Assembly (NCBI GenBank): GCA_035552275.1
Contig: DASZLR010000165.1
Location: 1 to 5,124, forward strand
Length of the DNA: 5,124 bases
Origin: DASVLX01 sp035552275
GTDB lineage: Bacteria > Actinomycetota > Actinomycetes > Mycobacteriales > Pseudonocardiaceae
Direction of reading: 5' to 3'
Under the pieces are notes generated by a model. The model worked only from the letters and a program-made list of their open reading frames with translations, made no database searches and was not told where the DNA came from. Positions 1 to 5,124 of this stretch are shown piece by piece (the stretch's first letter is position 1; each line of letters begins with the position of its first letter). The position numbers and the translations under genes are program-made.

Positions 1-267
1 CCAGGCCTGCTGGGCCGCGACCACCGCGACCTGCTCGCAGCGGTCCAGCCGCCGGGCCTCGACCCTCGGCAGGATCGCGGTCGGCTCCACGGCCAGTGGC
101 GCGCCGATGCGCACCGGCAGGTCGTACCGCTCCAGCCAGTCGTAGTCCAGCGTTCGGACCGCGCTGCGTCCGCTCAACAGTCCGTCCCAGGTGGACGCGA
201 CGTCCCCGCCCAGCGGGGTCGTCGCGCCCAGTCCGGTGACAACGACATCAATGCCGGTGCCGCTCAT
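1..267 (-). CDS. fabF: 3-oxoacyl-[acyl-carrier-protein] synthase II (FabF/KAS II), N-terminal fragment cut by window edge
   Basis: Reading the minus strand from ATG at 267 gives 89 codons open to the window edge, beginning MSGTGIDVVVTGLGATTPLG and continuing through STWDGLLSGRSAVRTL. This is the typical N-terminus of KAS II condensing enzymes, whose first strand carries 'VVVTGLG..TPLG'. The protein elongates the acyl chain by decarboxylative condensation of malonyl-ACP with acyl-ACP in the cytoplasm. The family is about 410 residues long, so roughly four fifths, including the active-site Cys and both His residues, lie outside the window and cannot be checked. A GAGGA ribosome binding site (272-276) lies 4 bases before the ATG and supports this start. 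The gene begins 31 bp after the acpP stop, so it is very likely co-transcribed with it. The family call is secure; KAS II rather than another ketosynthase follows mainly from the fabD-fabH-acpP context. Confidence 0.93.
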   Translation of the reverse strand, partial: MSGTGIDVVVTGLGATTPLGGDVASTWDGLLSGRSAVRTLDYDWLERYDLPVRIGAPLAVEPTAILPRVEARRLDRCEQVAVVAAQQAW

Positions 268-298
268 GTCGTCCTCGTCTCGATGCCTACCGCGATGC

Positions 299-541
299 TC
301 AGGAGTGCTTCGCGATGTAGTTGACCGCGTCCGCCACGGTCTTCAGGTTGGCCAGCTCGTCGTCCGGAATCTTGACCTCGAACTTGTCCTCGGCCTGCAC
401 GGCGATCTCCACCATGGACAGCGAGTCGATGTCCAACTCGTCCACGAAGGACTTCTCCGGCGTCACCTCGTCCTTGGGCACACCGGCGACCTCCTCGACG
501 ATGTCGGCCAGACCCTTCAGGATCTCCTCGTTGCTCGCCAC
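299..541 (-). CDS. acpP: Acyl carrier protein (AcpP)
   Basis: An 80-residue acidic protein of normal length for a fatty-acid ACP. It carries the invariant D-S-L motif at residues 39-41 in the context DELDIDSLSMVEI; Ser40 is the expected attachment site for 4'-phosphopantetheine. The following helix, AVQAEDKFEVKIPDDEL, is the usual partner-binding surface. The protein carries the growing acyl chain between FabD, FabH, FabF and the reductase/dehydratase enzymes in the cytoplasm. Translation starts at GTG (539-541), with a doubled Shine-Dalgarno AAGGAAGGAA (548-557) ending 6 bases upstream, which fits a highly expressed protein. The gene lies 75 bp after fabH, the largest gap within the fabD-fabF group, and that gap holds two hairpins. 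No anomaly is seen in the coding sequence. The fatty-acid role, as opposed to a polyketide ACP, is inferred from the neighbouring genes and regulator. Confidence 0.97.
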   Translation of the reverse strand: MASNEEILKGLADIVEEVAGVPKDEVTPEKSFVDELDIDSLSMVEIAVQAEDKFEVKIPDDELANLKTVADAVNYIAKHS

Positions 542-570
542 GTGCGTTTCCTTCCTTGTCGTGTTGCTGT

Positions 571-608
571 GGCCGGCGCCTGGGGGTCGGCGCCGGAGCC
601 GGGGGCTC
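571..608 (-). other. Two adjacent hairpins in the fabH-acpP intergenic gap
   Basis: An 8-bp perfect inverted repeat, CCGGCGCC (573-580) and GGCGCCGG (589-596), encloses an 8-base loop. Immediately beside it a 5-bp repeat, GAGCC (596-600) and GGCTC (604-608), encloses a 3-base loop. The two share base 596, so they could be neighbouring stems or alternatives. Neither is followed by a T-run on the minus strand, so a standard Rho-independent terminator is unlikely. The position between the fabH stop and the acpP ribosome binding site suggests an RNA processing or stability element, or a partial attenuator, that sets acpP mRNA level separately from fabDH. That role is inference only. Confidence 0.45.
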
Positions 609-616
609 GGCTTTGA

Positions 617-1603
617 CTAGGGGCTGATGACGACCTGCGCCGCGTAGGACAGCCCGGCGCCGAAGCCGACGAGCAGAAGTACATCACCCGCGTTGACCCG
701 GCCCGCGGCGCGCATGTGGTCCAGCGCCATCGGGATCGAGGCCGACGAGGTGTTGCCGGAGTGCACGATGTCGTCCGCGACCACCATGTCGTCCGACGCG
801 CCCTCGGCGCGCAGCCGCTTCGCGATCGCGTTGACGATCCGCAGGTTGGCCTGGTGCGGGATCAGCACGTCGACGTCACCGGGCTTGAGACCGGCCAGCT
901 CCAGCGCGCGCAGCGCGACCGGCGCGACCTGGGTGGTCGCCCAGCGGAACACCGACTGCCCCTCCTGGTACAGCCAGCGGCCCTCGCGCATGTAGATCAG
1001 CTCGGCCAGGTCGCCGGCGCTGCCCCAGGCCACCGGCCCGATGCCCGGCTCGTCCGACGGTCCGACGACCGCGGCGCCGGCTCCGTCGGCGAAGATGATC
1101 GCGTTCGCCCGATCGGTCGGGTCGACCCAGCCGGTGAACTTCTCCGCGCCCACCACCAGCACCCGGCCGGCCGAGCCGGAGCGGATCAGGTCGGAGGCGG
1201 TGTTCACCCCGTAGCAGAACCCGGCGCAGGCGGCGTTGAGGTCGAACGCGCCGGCCCCGTGCACCCCGACCTGCTCGGCGACTGTCGCCGCCGCGTTCGG
1301 AATCTGGTTGGGCATCGTGCAGGTCGCCACGATCACAGTGTCCACATCGGACGGCGACAGGCCGGCGTCCTTGACCGCCCGGACACCGGCCGAGGTGGCG
1401 AAGTCGACCACCCGGTCGTCGGGCCCGGACATCCGCCGTTCCACGATGCCCACCCGGTCCCGGATCCACTCGTCGCTGGTGTCCATCACCTGCGAGAGCT
1501 CGTCGTTGGTGACGACCCGATCGGGCTGGTAGCTGCCGGTGCCCAGAATTCGGGTGGCCGACGCTCCCTGGTTGAGCAGCAACGCGGGACGGCCTGCGGT
1601 CAC
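617..1603 (-). CDS. fabH: 3-oxoacyl-[acyl-carrier-protein] synthase III (FabH/KAS III)
   Basis: This 328-residue protein catalyses the first condensation of FAS-II, joining an acyl-CoA primer to malonyl-ACP, and so chooses straight or branched starters. Visible landmarks are the N-terminal SDEWIRDRVGIVERR (43-57); the nucleophile Cys126 in NAACAGFCYG; the FADGAGAAVVG segment (171-181); His250 in IPHQAN; Asn284 in GNTSSASIP; and the C-terminal GFGAGLSYAAQVV. The Cys-His-Asn triad is complete, so the enzyme should be active. The start is GTG (1601-1603) behind a strong GGAGGA site and overlaps the fabD stop by 4 bp (GTGA), indicating translational coupling. The reading frame runs open far upstream, but that extension lies inside fabD in another frame and is spurious. 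The stretch between WGSAGD and QEGQSVFRW looks shorter than in FabH proteins I recall from Streptomyces or Mycobacterium. Confidence 0.96.
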   Translation of the reverse strand: MTAGRPALLLNQGASATRILGTGSYQPDRVVTNDELSQVMDTSDEWIRDRVGIVERRMSGPDDRVVDFATSAGVRAVKDAGLSPSDVDTVIVATCTMPNQIPNAAATVAEQVGVHGAGAFDLNAACAGFCYGVNTASDLIRSGSAGRVLVVGAEKFTGWVDPTDRANAIIFADGAGAAVVGPSDEPGIGPVAWGSAGDLAELIYMREGRWLYQEGQSVFRWATTQVAPVALRALELAGLKPGDVDVLIPHQANLRIVNAIAKRLRAEGASDDMVVADDIVHSGNTSSASIPMALDHMRAAGRVNAGDVLLLVGFGAGLSYAAQVVISP

Positions 1604-2538
1604 TGGGTTCCTCCATGCTCCGCGACCAGCGCGGCCACCTTGTCCACTTCGGCGGGTGATTTCAGCGGCAGCGTCGCGACGCCGGCCAGTTGCCGCCTGA
1701 CCAGGCCGGACAGGGTGCCGGCCGGCGGCATTTCGGCGGTCGCGGTGACGCCGAGCCGGGCCATGGTGGCCATGCACTCGTCCCACCGGACCGGCTTGGT
1801 CAGCTGGGCGATCAGCAGCTCCAGCATCTCCGCGCCGCTGCTGACCGGCTCGCCGTCGGCGTTGGAAAGCAGGGTGAAAGTCGGATCGCCGACGGTGCCG
1901 GTGATGATGTCCTTGGCCCGTTCGCGCAGCGCCTGCTCGGCGGGGGCCATGTACCGGGTGTGGAAGGCCCCGGCGACCTTCAGCGTGATGATCTTGATGC
2001 CCGGCCGGGACTGCTCCGCCAGCCGGTCCAGCGCGGCCTTCGAGCCGGCGGCCACGATCTGCCCGGCGCCGTTGATGTTGGCCGGCACCAGGTCCTGCTC
2101 GATCAGCCAGTCGGCGATCTCGTCCGGGTCGCCGCCCATCACCGCGGCCATCCCGGTCGGTTCGAGGTCGCACGCAGCGGCCATCTCCGCGCCCCGCACG
2201 GCGGCCAGCGCCACCGCGTCATCGGCGGCGAGCACGCCGGCCATCGCGGCGGCGGCCAGTTCGCCGACCGAGTGCCCGGCCAGCACGGTGTCCGCCGGCA
2301 GTGCGATCCGCTCGCGCAACACCTCGAAGGCGACCAGGCTCTGCGCGACCACCAGCGGCTGGGTGATCGCGGTGTCCTTGATCTCGTCGGCGTCGGCCGT
2401 GGTGCCCAGCCGACGCAGGTCCAGACCGGTCGCGGCGGACCAGGCGGCGATCCGCTCGGGCACCCCGTCCAACTCCAACCAGGGACTGAGCATGCCTGGT
2501 TTCTGCGCGCCCTGGCCGGGGGCGAGAAGTGCGATCAC
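1600..2538 (-). CDS. fabD: Malonyl-CoA:ACP transacylase (FabD/MCAT)
   Basis: A cytoplasmic acyltransferase of about 312 residues that moves malonyl from CoA to the phosphopantetheine of AcpP, supplying the extender for FabH and FabF. With GTG at 2538 as Met1 it shows APGQGAQ (6-12), the nucleophile Ser90 in GHSVGE (88-93), the carboxylate-binding Arg115 and the catalytic His193 in GAFHT. The C-terminal part, with LLSNADGEPV and TKPVRWDECM, is also typical. The start is uncertain. GTG at 2538 gives the family-like N-terminus MIALLAPGQG. A second in-frame GTG at 2547 adds three residues. Neither has a clear Shine-Dalgarno sequence, and longer upstream readings show no homology. It is the first gene after the fasR-fabD gap and overlaps fabH by 4 bp, so it heads the fabDHPF transcript, whose likely control site is the palindrome about 70-85 bases upstream. 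Confidence 0.95.
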   Translation of the reverse strand: MIALLAPGQGAQKPGMLSPWLELDGVPERIAAWSAATGLDLRRLGTTADADEIKDTAITQPLVVAQSLVAFEVLRERIALPADTVLAGHSVGELAAAAMAGVLAADDAVALAAVRGAEMAAACDLEPTGMAAVMGGDPDEIADWLIEQDLVPANINGAGQIVAAGSKAALDRLAEQSRPGIKIITLKVAGAFHTRYMAPAEQALRERAKDIITGTVGDPTFTLLSNADGEPVSSGAEMLELLIAQLTKPVRWDECMATMARLGVTATAEMPPAGTLSGLVRRQLAGVATLPLKSPAEVDKVAALVAEHGGTQ

Positions 2539-2605
2539 GATGCACACTGAACACGTTGCGAGACCGCCGCGGTGGTGCTGACAGTCACCAAGTACCGGGT
2601 CATGA

Positions 2606-2624
2606 TTTGTAGGGTATCTACAAA
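2606..2624. promoter_or_regulatory. Candidate operator upstream of fabD (7+7 bp inverted repeat)
   Basis: TTTGTAGGGTATCTACAAA is a perfect inverted repeat: 7-bp arms TTTGTAG (2606-2612) and CTACAAA (2618-2624) around a 5-base centre. It is an AT-rich island in GC-rich DNA, within the 151-bp gap between the fasR stop and the fabD start. Streptomyces FasR is known to bind and activate the fabD promoter, so this is the natural candidate site; equating the two is inference. On the minus strand TACCCT (2616-2611) could be a -10 box inside the repeat, with TTCACC 19 bases upstream as a weak -35, which would suggest occlusion. Alternatively the promoter lies just downstream without a recognisable -35, which would fit activation. 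The sequence does not decide between these. Confidence 0.6.
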
Positions 2625-2689
2625 CGCTACGCCCAGGTGAACGGCATGACATCGAGACTGTTTCGTCTTGATTCGGCCAAGATCGCTGC

Positions 2690-3874
2690 TCACCGAGGCT
2701 GGGTCGAGGATGACGAGCCTCGGGTGCGGGCAAGCCTGCTGACCGTCAGTGCTGTGCGGAGCACCAGTGCGTCGCGGGGGTCGGCGGCGTTGCGCCCGGT
2801 GACTTCGATCACCCGCCGGAGTCGGTAGCGCACGGTGTTGGGGTGCACGAACAGCCGTCGTGCGCAGGCTTCCAGGCTGCCGCCGGTCCCCACATAGGCG
2901 TCCACCGTCTCCAGCAGCGCGCCGCCGGAGCGCTCCAGCGGCCGGGCGACACCGTCGATGAGTTGGCGCTCGGCCTCGGCGTCACCGGCCAGCACCCGTT
3001 CCGGCAGCAACTCCGCCGAGCGCACCGGGCGCGGCGCGTCCGGCCAGCCCACCACGGCCCGCAGGCCGGACAGCGCGTCGGTGGCGCTGCGGTGCGCGTC
3101 ACCCAGATCGGGCACGGTCGGCCCGGCCACCACCGGTCCGTTGCCGAACGCGTCGGCGACCTTGGCCAGCAGGTCCTGGTCGGCCGGTCGGTCGGTCCGG
3201 CCGCCGAGCACCACCACGAGCCGGCTGCCCTGCACGCTCAGCAACACCGGCCGACCGATCCGGGTGGTGCGACTGCGCACCCCGTACACGACGGTCGGCG
3301 GATCGTCCGAGGACGGCCGGCCGACCAGCACGGTCGCCTCGGCGGCCGGCTCCCAGCCCAGCGCGGCGGCCCTGGACAGCAACGACTCCTCGGCGTCGCC
3401 ACGGACGATGCCGTCCACCACCAGGGCTTCCAGCCGGGCGTCCCAGGCCCCGCGCGCCTCGGCGGCGGCCGCGTAGGAGGTGGCGGCCTGGAACGCGATC
3501 TCCCGGCCGTAGCGCAGGATCGCCTCGGTGAGCACGGCCCGCTCGTCGGCGTTGGCGGCCAGTTCGGGCAGCTTCCGCTCGAACACCTCCAGCGCCAGCC
3601 GGACCAGCTCGACGGTGCGGCGCAGGCTGACCCAGCGGTACATGTCCCGGGGCGCGGAGCGGAACGCGTCGGTGGACAGCCGGAACGCGGCCTGCGGGTC
3701 GTGGAACCACTCCACGAAGCCGGCGACCCCGGCCTGCGCGATCAGCAGCACGTTGGCGCGCTGGTCGGCGGGCAGCCGGCCGAACCAGGACAGCCGCTGC
3801 TCCATCGCGGTCACCGTGGCGGCGGCCAGCTCGCCGGAGGCCCGCTCGATGCGGCGCAGGGTCGCCCGGGACAA
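2690..3874 (-). CDS. fasR: PucR-family transcriptional regulator of fatty acid synthesis (FasR-like)
   Basis: The C-terminus (about 331-360) carries the PucR helix-turn-helix, GGSLEACARRLFVHPNTVRYRLRRV, in which 'HPNTVRYRL' is diagnostic. Before it, about residues 170-290 resemble the central GGDEF-like sensory domain of this family. The N-terminal helical region begins TLRRIERASGELAAATV and includes VLLIAQAGVAGFVEWF, as in actinobacterial FasR proteins. Gene order fasR-fabDHPF matches Streptomyces, where FasR activates the fab operon; the ligand is not evident here. The start is chosen as TTG (3874), because GGAAGGA (3881-3887) sits 6 bases before it, giving 394 residues. ATG at 3880 abuts that ribosome site and GTG at 3946 has no good one, but both are possible. 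The GTG start would add a Gly/Ser/Pro-rich leader containing two GPEG units. The gap to fabD shows no clear terminator, so read-through is possible. Confidence 0.9.
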   Translation of the reverse strand: MSRATLRRIERASGELAAATVTAMEQRLSWFGRLPADQRANVLLIAQAGVAGFVEWFHDPQAAFRLSTDAFRSAPRDMYRWVSLRRTVELVRLALEVFERKLPELAANADERAVLTEAILRYGREIAFQAATSYAAAAEARGAWDARLEALVVDGIVRGDAEESLLSRAAALGWEPAAEATVLVGRPSSDDPPTVVYGVRSRTTRIGRPVLLSVQGSRLVVVLGGRTDRPADQDLLAKVADAFGNGPVVAGPTVPDLGDAHRSATDALSGLRAVVGWPDAPRPVRSAELLPERVLAGDAEAERQLIDGVARPLERSGGALLETVDAYVGTGGSLEACARRLFVHPNTVRYRLRRVIEVTGRNAADPRDALVLRTALTVSRLARTRGSSSSTQPR

Positions 3875-4230
3875 GCCCATTCCTTCCGGGCCGTCTGGGC
3901 TGTCCGAGCCTTCCGGGCCACTGCCGGCGCGGGTCGCGACGCTCACCTGCCCAGAATCGCACGTTCTCGGCCGGATGCGGTCGGATGCGACGGGATAACG
4001 GTTCCTGGTGGATGACGACGGAGATCGCCCGGCATGCCGACGTGGCGCGGCATGCCGGGCGATCCCCTCTCCCCGGTCCCCACCGGTGACTCCACTCTGG
4101 ACGGTCGCGGTCGGCCGCGCCACCCCAACCGTCGGTTTCGCCCGATCGGGTCATGTTTCGAGTTGCCGGTCGCGGCCATCCGCGAAACGGTCTTGACCAA
4201 CAGAGACGTCTATCACTGTGGGAGGACCAC
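3875..4230. other. Divergent intergenic region between fasR and the channel-like gene
   Basis: About 356 bp (284 bp if fasR starts at GTG 3946) separate the two outward-reading starts, so promoters for both should lie here. I see no RNA gene and no convincing coding sequence. Contents: an 11-bp direct repeat CCTTCCGGGCC (3882-3892 and 3909-3919), one copy of which supplies the fasR ribosome site; a CGGATGCG pair at 10-bp spacing (3972-3979, 3982-3989); a 17-bp-stem inverted repeat (4023-4064); a 10-bp palindrome CCCGATCGGG (4141-4150); and arms GTTTCG (4155-4160) and CGAAAC (4183-4188). A TTGACC (4193-4198) resembles a -35 box, but no -10 box is correctly spaced from it, so I place no promoter. 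Confidence 0.6.
4023..4064. repeat. Large perfect inverted repeat (17-bp stem, 8-base loop)
   Basis: The arm GATCGCCCGGCATGCCG (4023-4039) is the exact reverse complement of CGGCATGCCGGGCGATC (4048-4064), around the loop ACGTGGCG (4040-4047). Each arm also contains the 10-bp palindrome CGGCATGCCG, so the element holds two direct copies of a symmetric site 18 bp apart. No T-run follows on either strand. It lies between two divergent genes, where a terminator is not expected. It could be a paired operator, a transcription insulator, or a copy of a dispersed palindromic element. The structure is certain; the function is unknown. Confidence 0.85.
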
Positions 4231-5064
4231 ATGGGCGCGCAGATCACCCAAGGACTGGGCAACGCCTGGTCGCTGTTCGCGACATTCGTGCCGAAGCTGA
4301 TCGCTTTCCTGGTGATCCTGCTGGTCGGCTGGCTGATCGCCAAGGCCATCGCCAAGGCCATTGGCTTCGTGCTGCAGCGGGTCGGCTTCCCCAAGCTGGT
4401 GGAGAAGTCCGGACTGTCCAGCATGATGGGCGGCTTCGACCCGACCACGCTGATCGTGAAGCTGATCTACTACTTCATCCTGCTGCTCGCATTGCAGGTC
4501 GCGTTCGGCGCGTTCGGGCCGAGCAACCCCGTCAGCGTGTTCCTGAACGAGATCATCGGCTACCTGCCACGGGTCGTGGTGGCCCTGGTGCTGGTGCTGA
4601 TCGCAGCGGCCATCGCGCGGGTGCTGCGCAATCTGGTGACCGGCGCGCTCGGCCAGCGGCCGATCGCCGGAATGACCGGCACGATCACCTACGTCTTCGT
4701 GCTCGCGCTGGGCATCATCGCCGCGCTGGGCCAGTTGGAGATCGCCACCACGGTGATCACTCCGCTGCTGGTGACGGTGCTGGCCACTGTCGGCGGCGTG
4801 ATCGTCGTCGGCGCCGGCGGCGGGCTGATCCAGCCGATGCGGCACCGCTGGGACGGCTGGCTGGACCGGTTGCAGGCGCAGAACGGCGCAGCCGGGCAGG
4901 AAGTCACCGCCGGCGCCGGCCGGCAGGGCATCCAGGGCGGCGGGCAGCACTACGGCGAGCGGTCCGGCCAGAGCTACACCGGGCACCTGGGCTCGGCCAG
5001 CGACGCGCCGACCCCGCCCGGCGGAATCGGCCCGATGCCGACCAGGCCCGAGCAGGATCGCTGA
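4231..5064 (+). CDS. Multi-pass membrane protein with conserved TM-helix repeats (MscS/CmpX-related, no soluble channel domain)
   Basis: The 277-residue protein starts at ATG 4231 with GGAGG (4221-4225) 5 bases upstream. I see five hydrophobic segments at about residues 20-37, 73-93, 112-130, 149-167 and 178-199. Segments 1 and 3 share a pattern: FVPKLIAFLVILLVGWLIAK and YLPRVVVALVLVLIAAAIAR, each a Pro-Arg/Lys entry followed by a long aliphatic helix and a basic exit. This is the conserved TM-helix repeat found in proteins annotated as mechanosensitive-channel-related or CmpX-like. The last segment ends VGAGGGLIQPMRHRWDGW. The remaining tail (about 216-277) is rich in Gly, Gln, Ser and Pro, looks disordered, and lacks the beta-rich MscS domain. 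Function is unproven: possibly an osmotic or membrane-stress protein, an accessory subunit, or a small channel. It is transcribed divergently from fasR, so it is not part of the fab operon. Confidence 0.85.
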   Translation: MGAQITQGLGNAWSLFATFVPKLIAFLVILLVGWLIAKAIAKAIGFVLQRVGFPKLVEKSGLSSMMGGFDPTTLIVKLIYYFILLLALQVAFGAFGPSNPVSVFLNEIIGYLPRVVVALVLVLIAAAIARVLRNLVTGALGQRPIAGMTGTITYVFVLALGIIAALGQLEIATTVITPLLVTVLATVGGVIVVGAGGGLIQPMRHRWDGWLDRLQAQNGAAGQEVTAGAGRQGIQGGGQHYGERSGQSYTGHLGSASDAPTPPGGIGPMPTRPEQDR

Positions 5065-5074
5065 CCGATCTCGC

Positions 5075-5100
5075 TGATCTCGTCGGGTTGATCTCATCGG
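5075..5100. repeat. Short tandem direct repeat after the channel-like gene
   Basis: TGATCTCGTCGG (5075-5086) and TGATCTCATCGG (5089-5100) match at 11 of 12 positions with a 14-bp period. A further GATCTC occurs at 5067-5072. The repeat sits directly between the stop codon and the downstream hairpin. No function can be assigned; it may be a small slippage duplication. Confidence 0.5.
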
Positions 5101-5103
5101 GCG

Positions 5104-5124
5104 TGCGCCGGAATAGCCGGCGCA
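5104..5124 (+). terminator. Probable terminator hairpin of the channel-like gene, truncated by window edge
   Basis: TGCGCCGG (5104-5111) and CCGGCGCA (5117-5124) form a perfect 8-bp stem around the loop AATAG, starting 40 bases after the stop codon. The stem may extend further, because the right arm ends exactly at the window edge and the left is preceded by GCG. Whether a T-run follows cannot be seen, so terminator is the likely but unproven reading. Confidence 0.55.

Noticed and set aside
1604..2173. Upstream extension of the fabH frame toward 2173
   Set aside because: It lies within fabD in another frame and is Arg/Gly/Asp-rich with no homology to FabH. The GTG at 1603 with GGAGGA and the GTGA overlap fixes the start.
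716..2581. Very long plus-strand open frame (621 codons) opposite fabH and fabD
   Set aside because: It is antisense to two clearly recognisable enzymes, and its translation is rich in Arg, Gly, Ala and Ser with no family features. Long antisense frames are common in GC-rich genes because of third-position GC bias.
2640..2689. Possible terminator after fasR (TCTTG...CAAGA, 5-bp stem)
   Set aside because: The stem is short and not GC-rich and no T-run follows on the minus strand. It is too weak to call.
2548..2733. Upstream extension of the fabD frame toward 2733
   Set aside because: The extra residues show no MCAT similarity, cross the palindrome and enter fasR. FabD proteins begin a few residues before APGQGAQ.
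2843..4015. Plus-strand open frame (390 codons) opposite fasR
   Set aside because: Its translation is low-complexity Gly/His/Gln/Arg-rich, and the minus strand encodes a clear PucR-type protein over the same span. It is a coding shadow.
4193..4217. Promoter for the channel-like gene from TTGACC and TATCAC
   Set aside because: The two boxes are only 12 bp apart, well short of the usual 16-18 bp. A start from TATCAC would also fall in the ribosome binding site.
4008..4300. Small plus-strand open frames in the fasR-channel intergenic region
   Set aside because: They have no ribosome binding site, are Arg/Pro/Gly-rich, span the 17-bp palindrome and run into the channel gene out of frame.
4213..5097. 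Minus-strand open frame (294 codons) opposite the channel-like gene
   Set aside because: Its translation is full of Asp, Gln, His and Arg with no domain features, while the plus strand gives a strong ribosome site and coherent membrane segments.

Overview
The window is GC-rich DNA from an actinomycete-type bacterium. It holds the start of a type II fatty acid synthase (FAS-II) locus in the order fasR > fabD > fabH > acpP > fabF, all on the minus strand. This is the layout known from Streptomyces and related actinobacteria that make fatty acids with discrete enzymes under a PucR-family regulator. I cannot name the genus from the sequence.

From right to left on the minus strand: fasR (about 3874-2690) encodes the regulator. 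A leader of about 150 bp follows, containing a perfect 7+7 bp inverted repeat (2606-2624) that is the best candidate for the FasR operator. Next come fabD (2538-1600, malonyl-CoA:ACP transacylase), fabH (1603-617, ketoacyl-ACP synthase III), acpP (541-299, acyl carrier protein) and fabF (267 to beyond the left edge, ketoacyl-ACP synthase II; only the first 89 codons are present). FabD loads malonate onto AcpP, FabH condenses acyl-CoA with malonyl-ACP to start a chain, and FabF elongates it. fabD and fabH overlap by 4 bp. The fabH-acpP gap contains two small adjacent hairpins, and the acpP-fabF gap is only 31 bp.

On the right, a gene on the plus strand (4231-5064) diverges from fasR. It encodes a small multi-pass membrane protein with two copies of a 'P-x(10)-G/A...' hydrophobic unit, like the conserved TM-helix proteins related to MscS/CmpX, but with no MscS-type soluble domain. 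The divergent intergenic region (3875-4230) carries the most striking non-coding structure here, a perfect 17-bp-stem inverted repeat (4023-4064). A second GC-rich hairpin, probably a terminator, runs into the right edge.

The core locus is ordinary housekeeping. The points worth a second look are regulatory or structural: the fabD operator candidate, the large intergenic palindrome, the fabH/acpP hairpins, the compact FabH loop and the channel-like protein without a soluble domain. I see no convincing sign of a novel multi-gene system, mobile element, CRISPR array or RNA gene.
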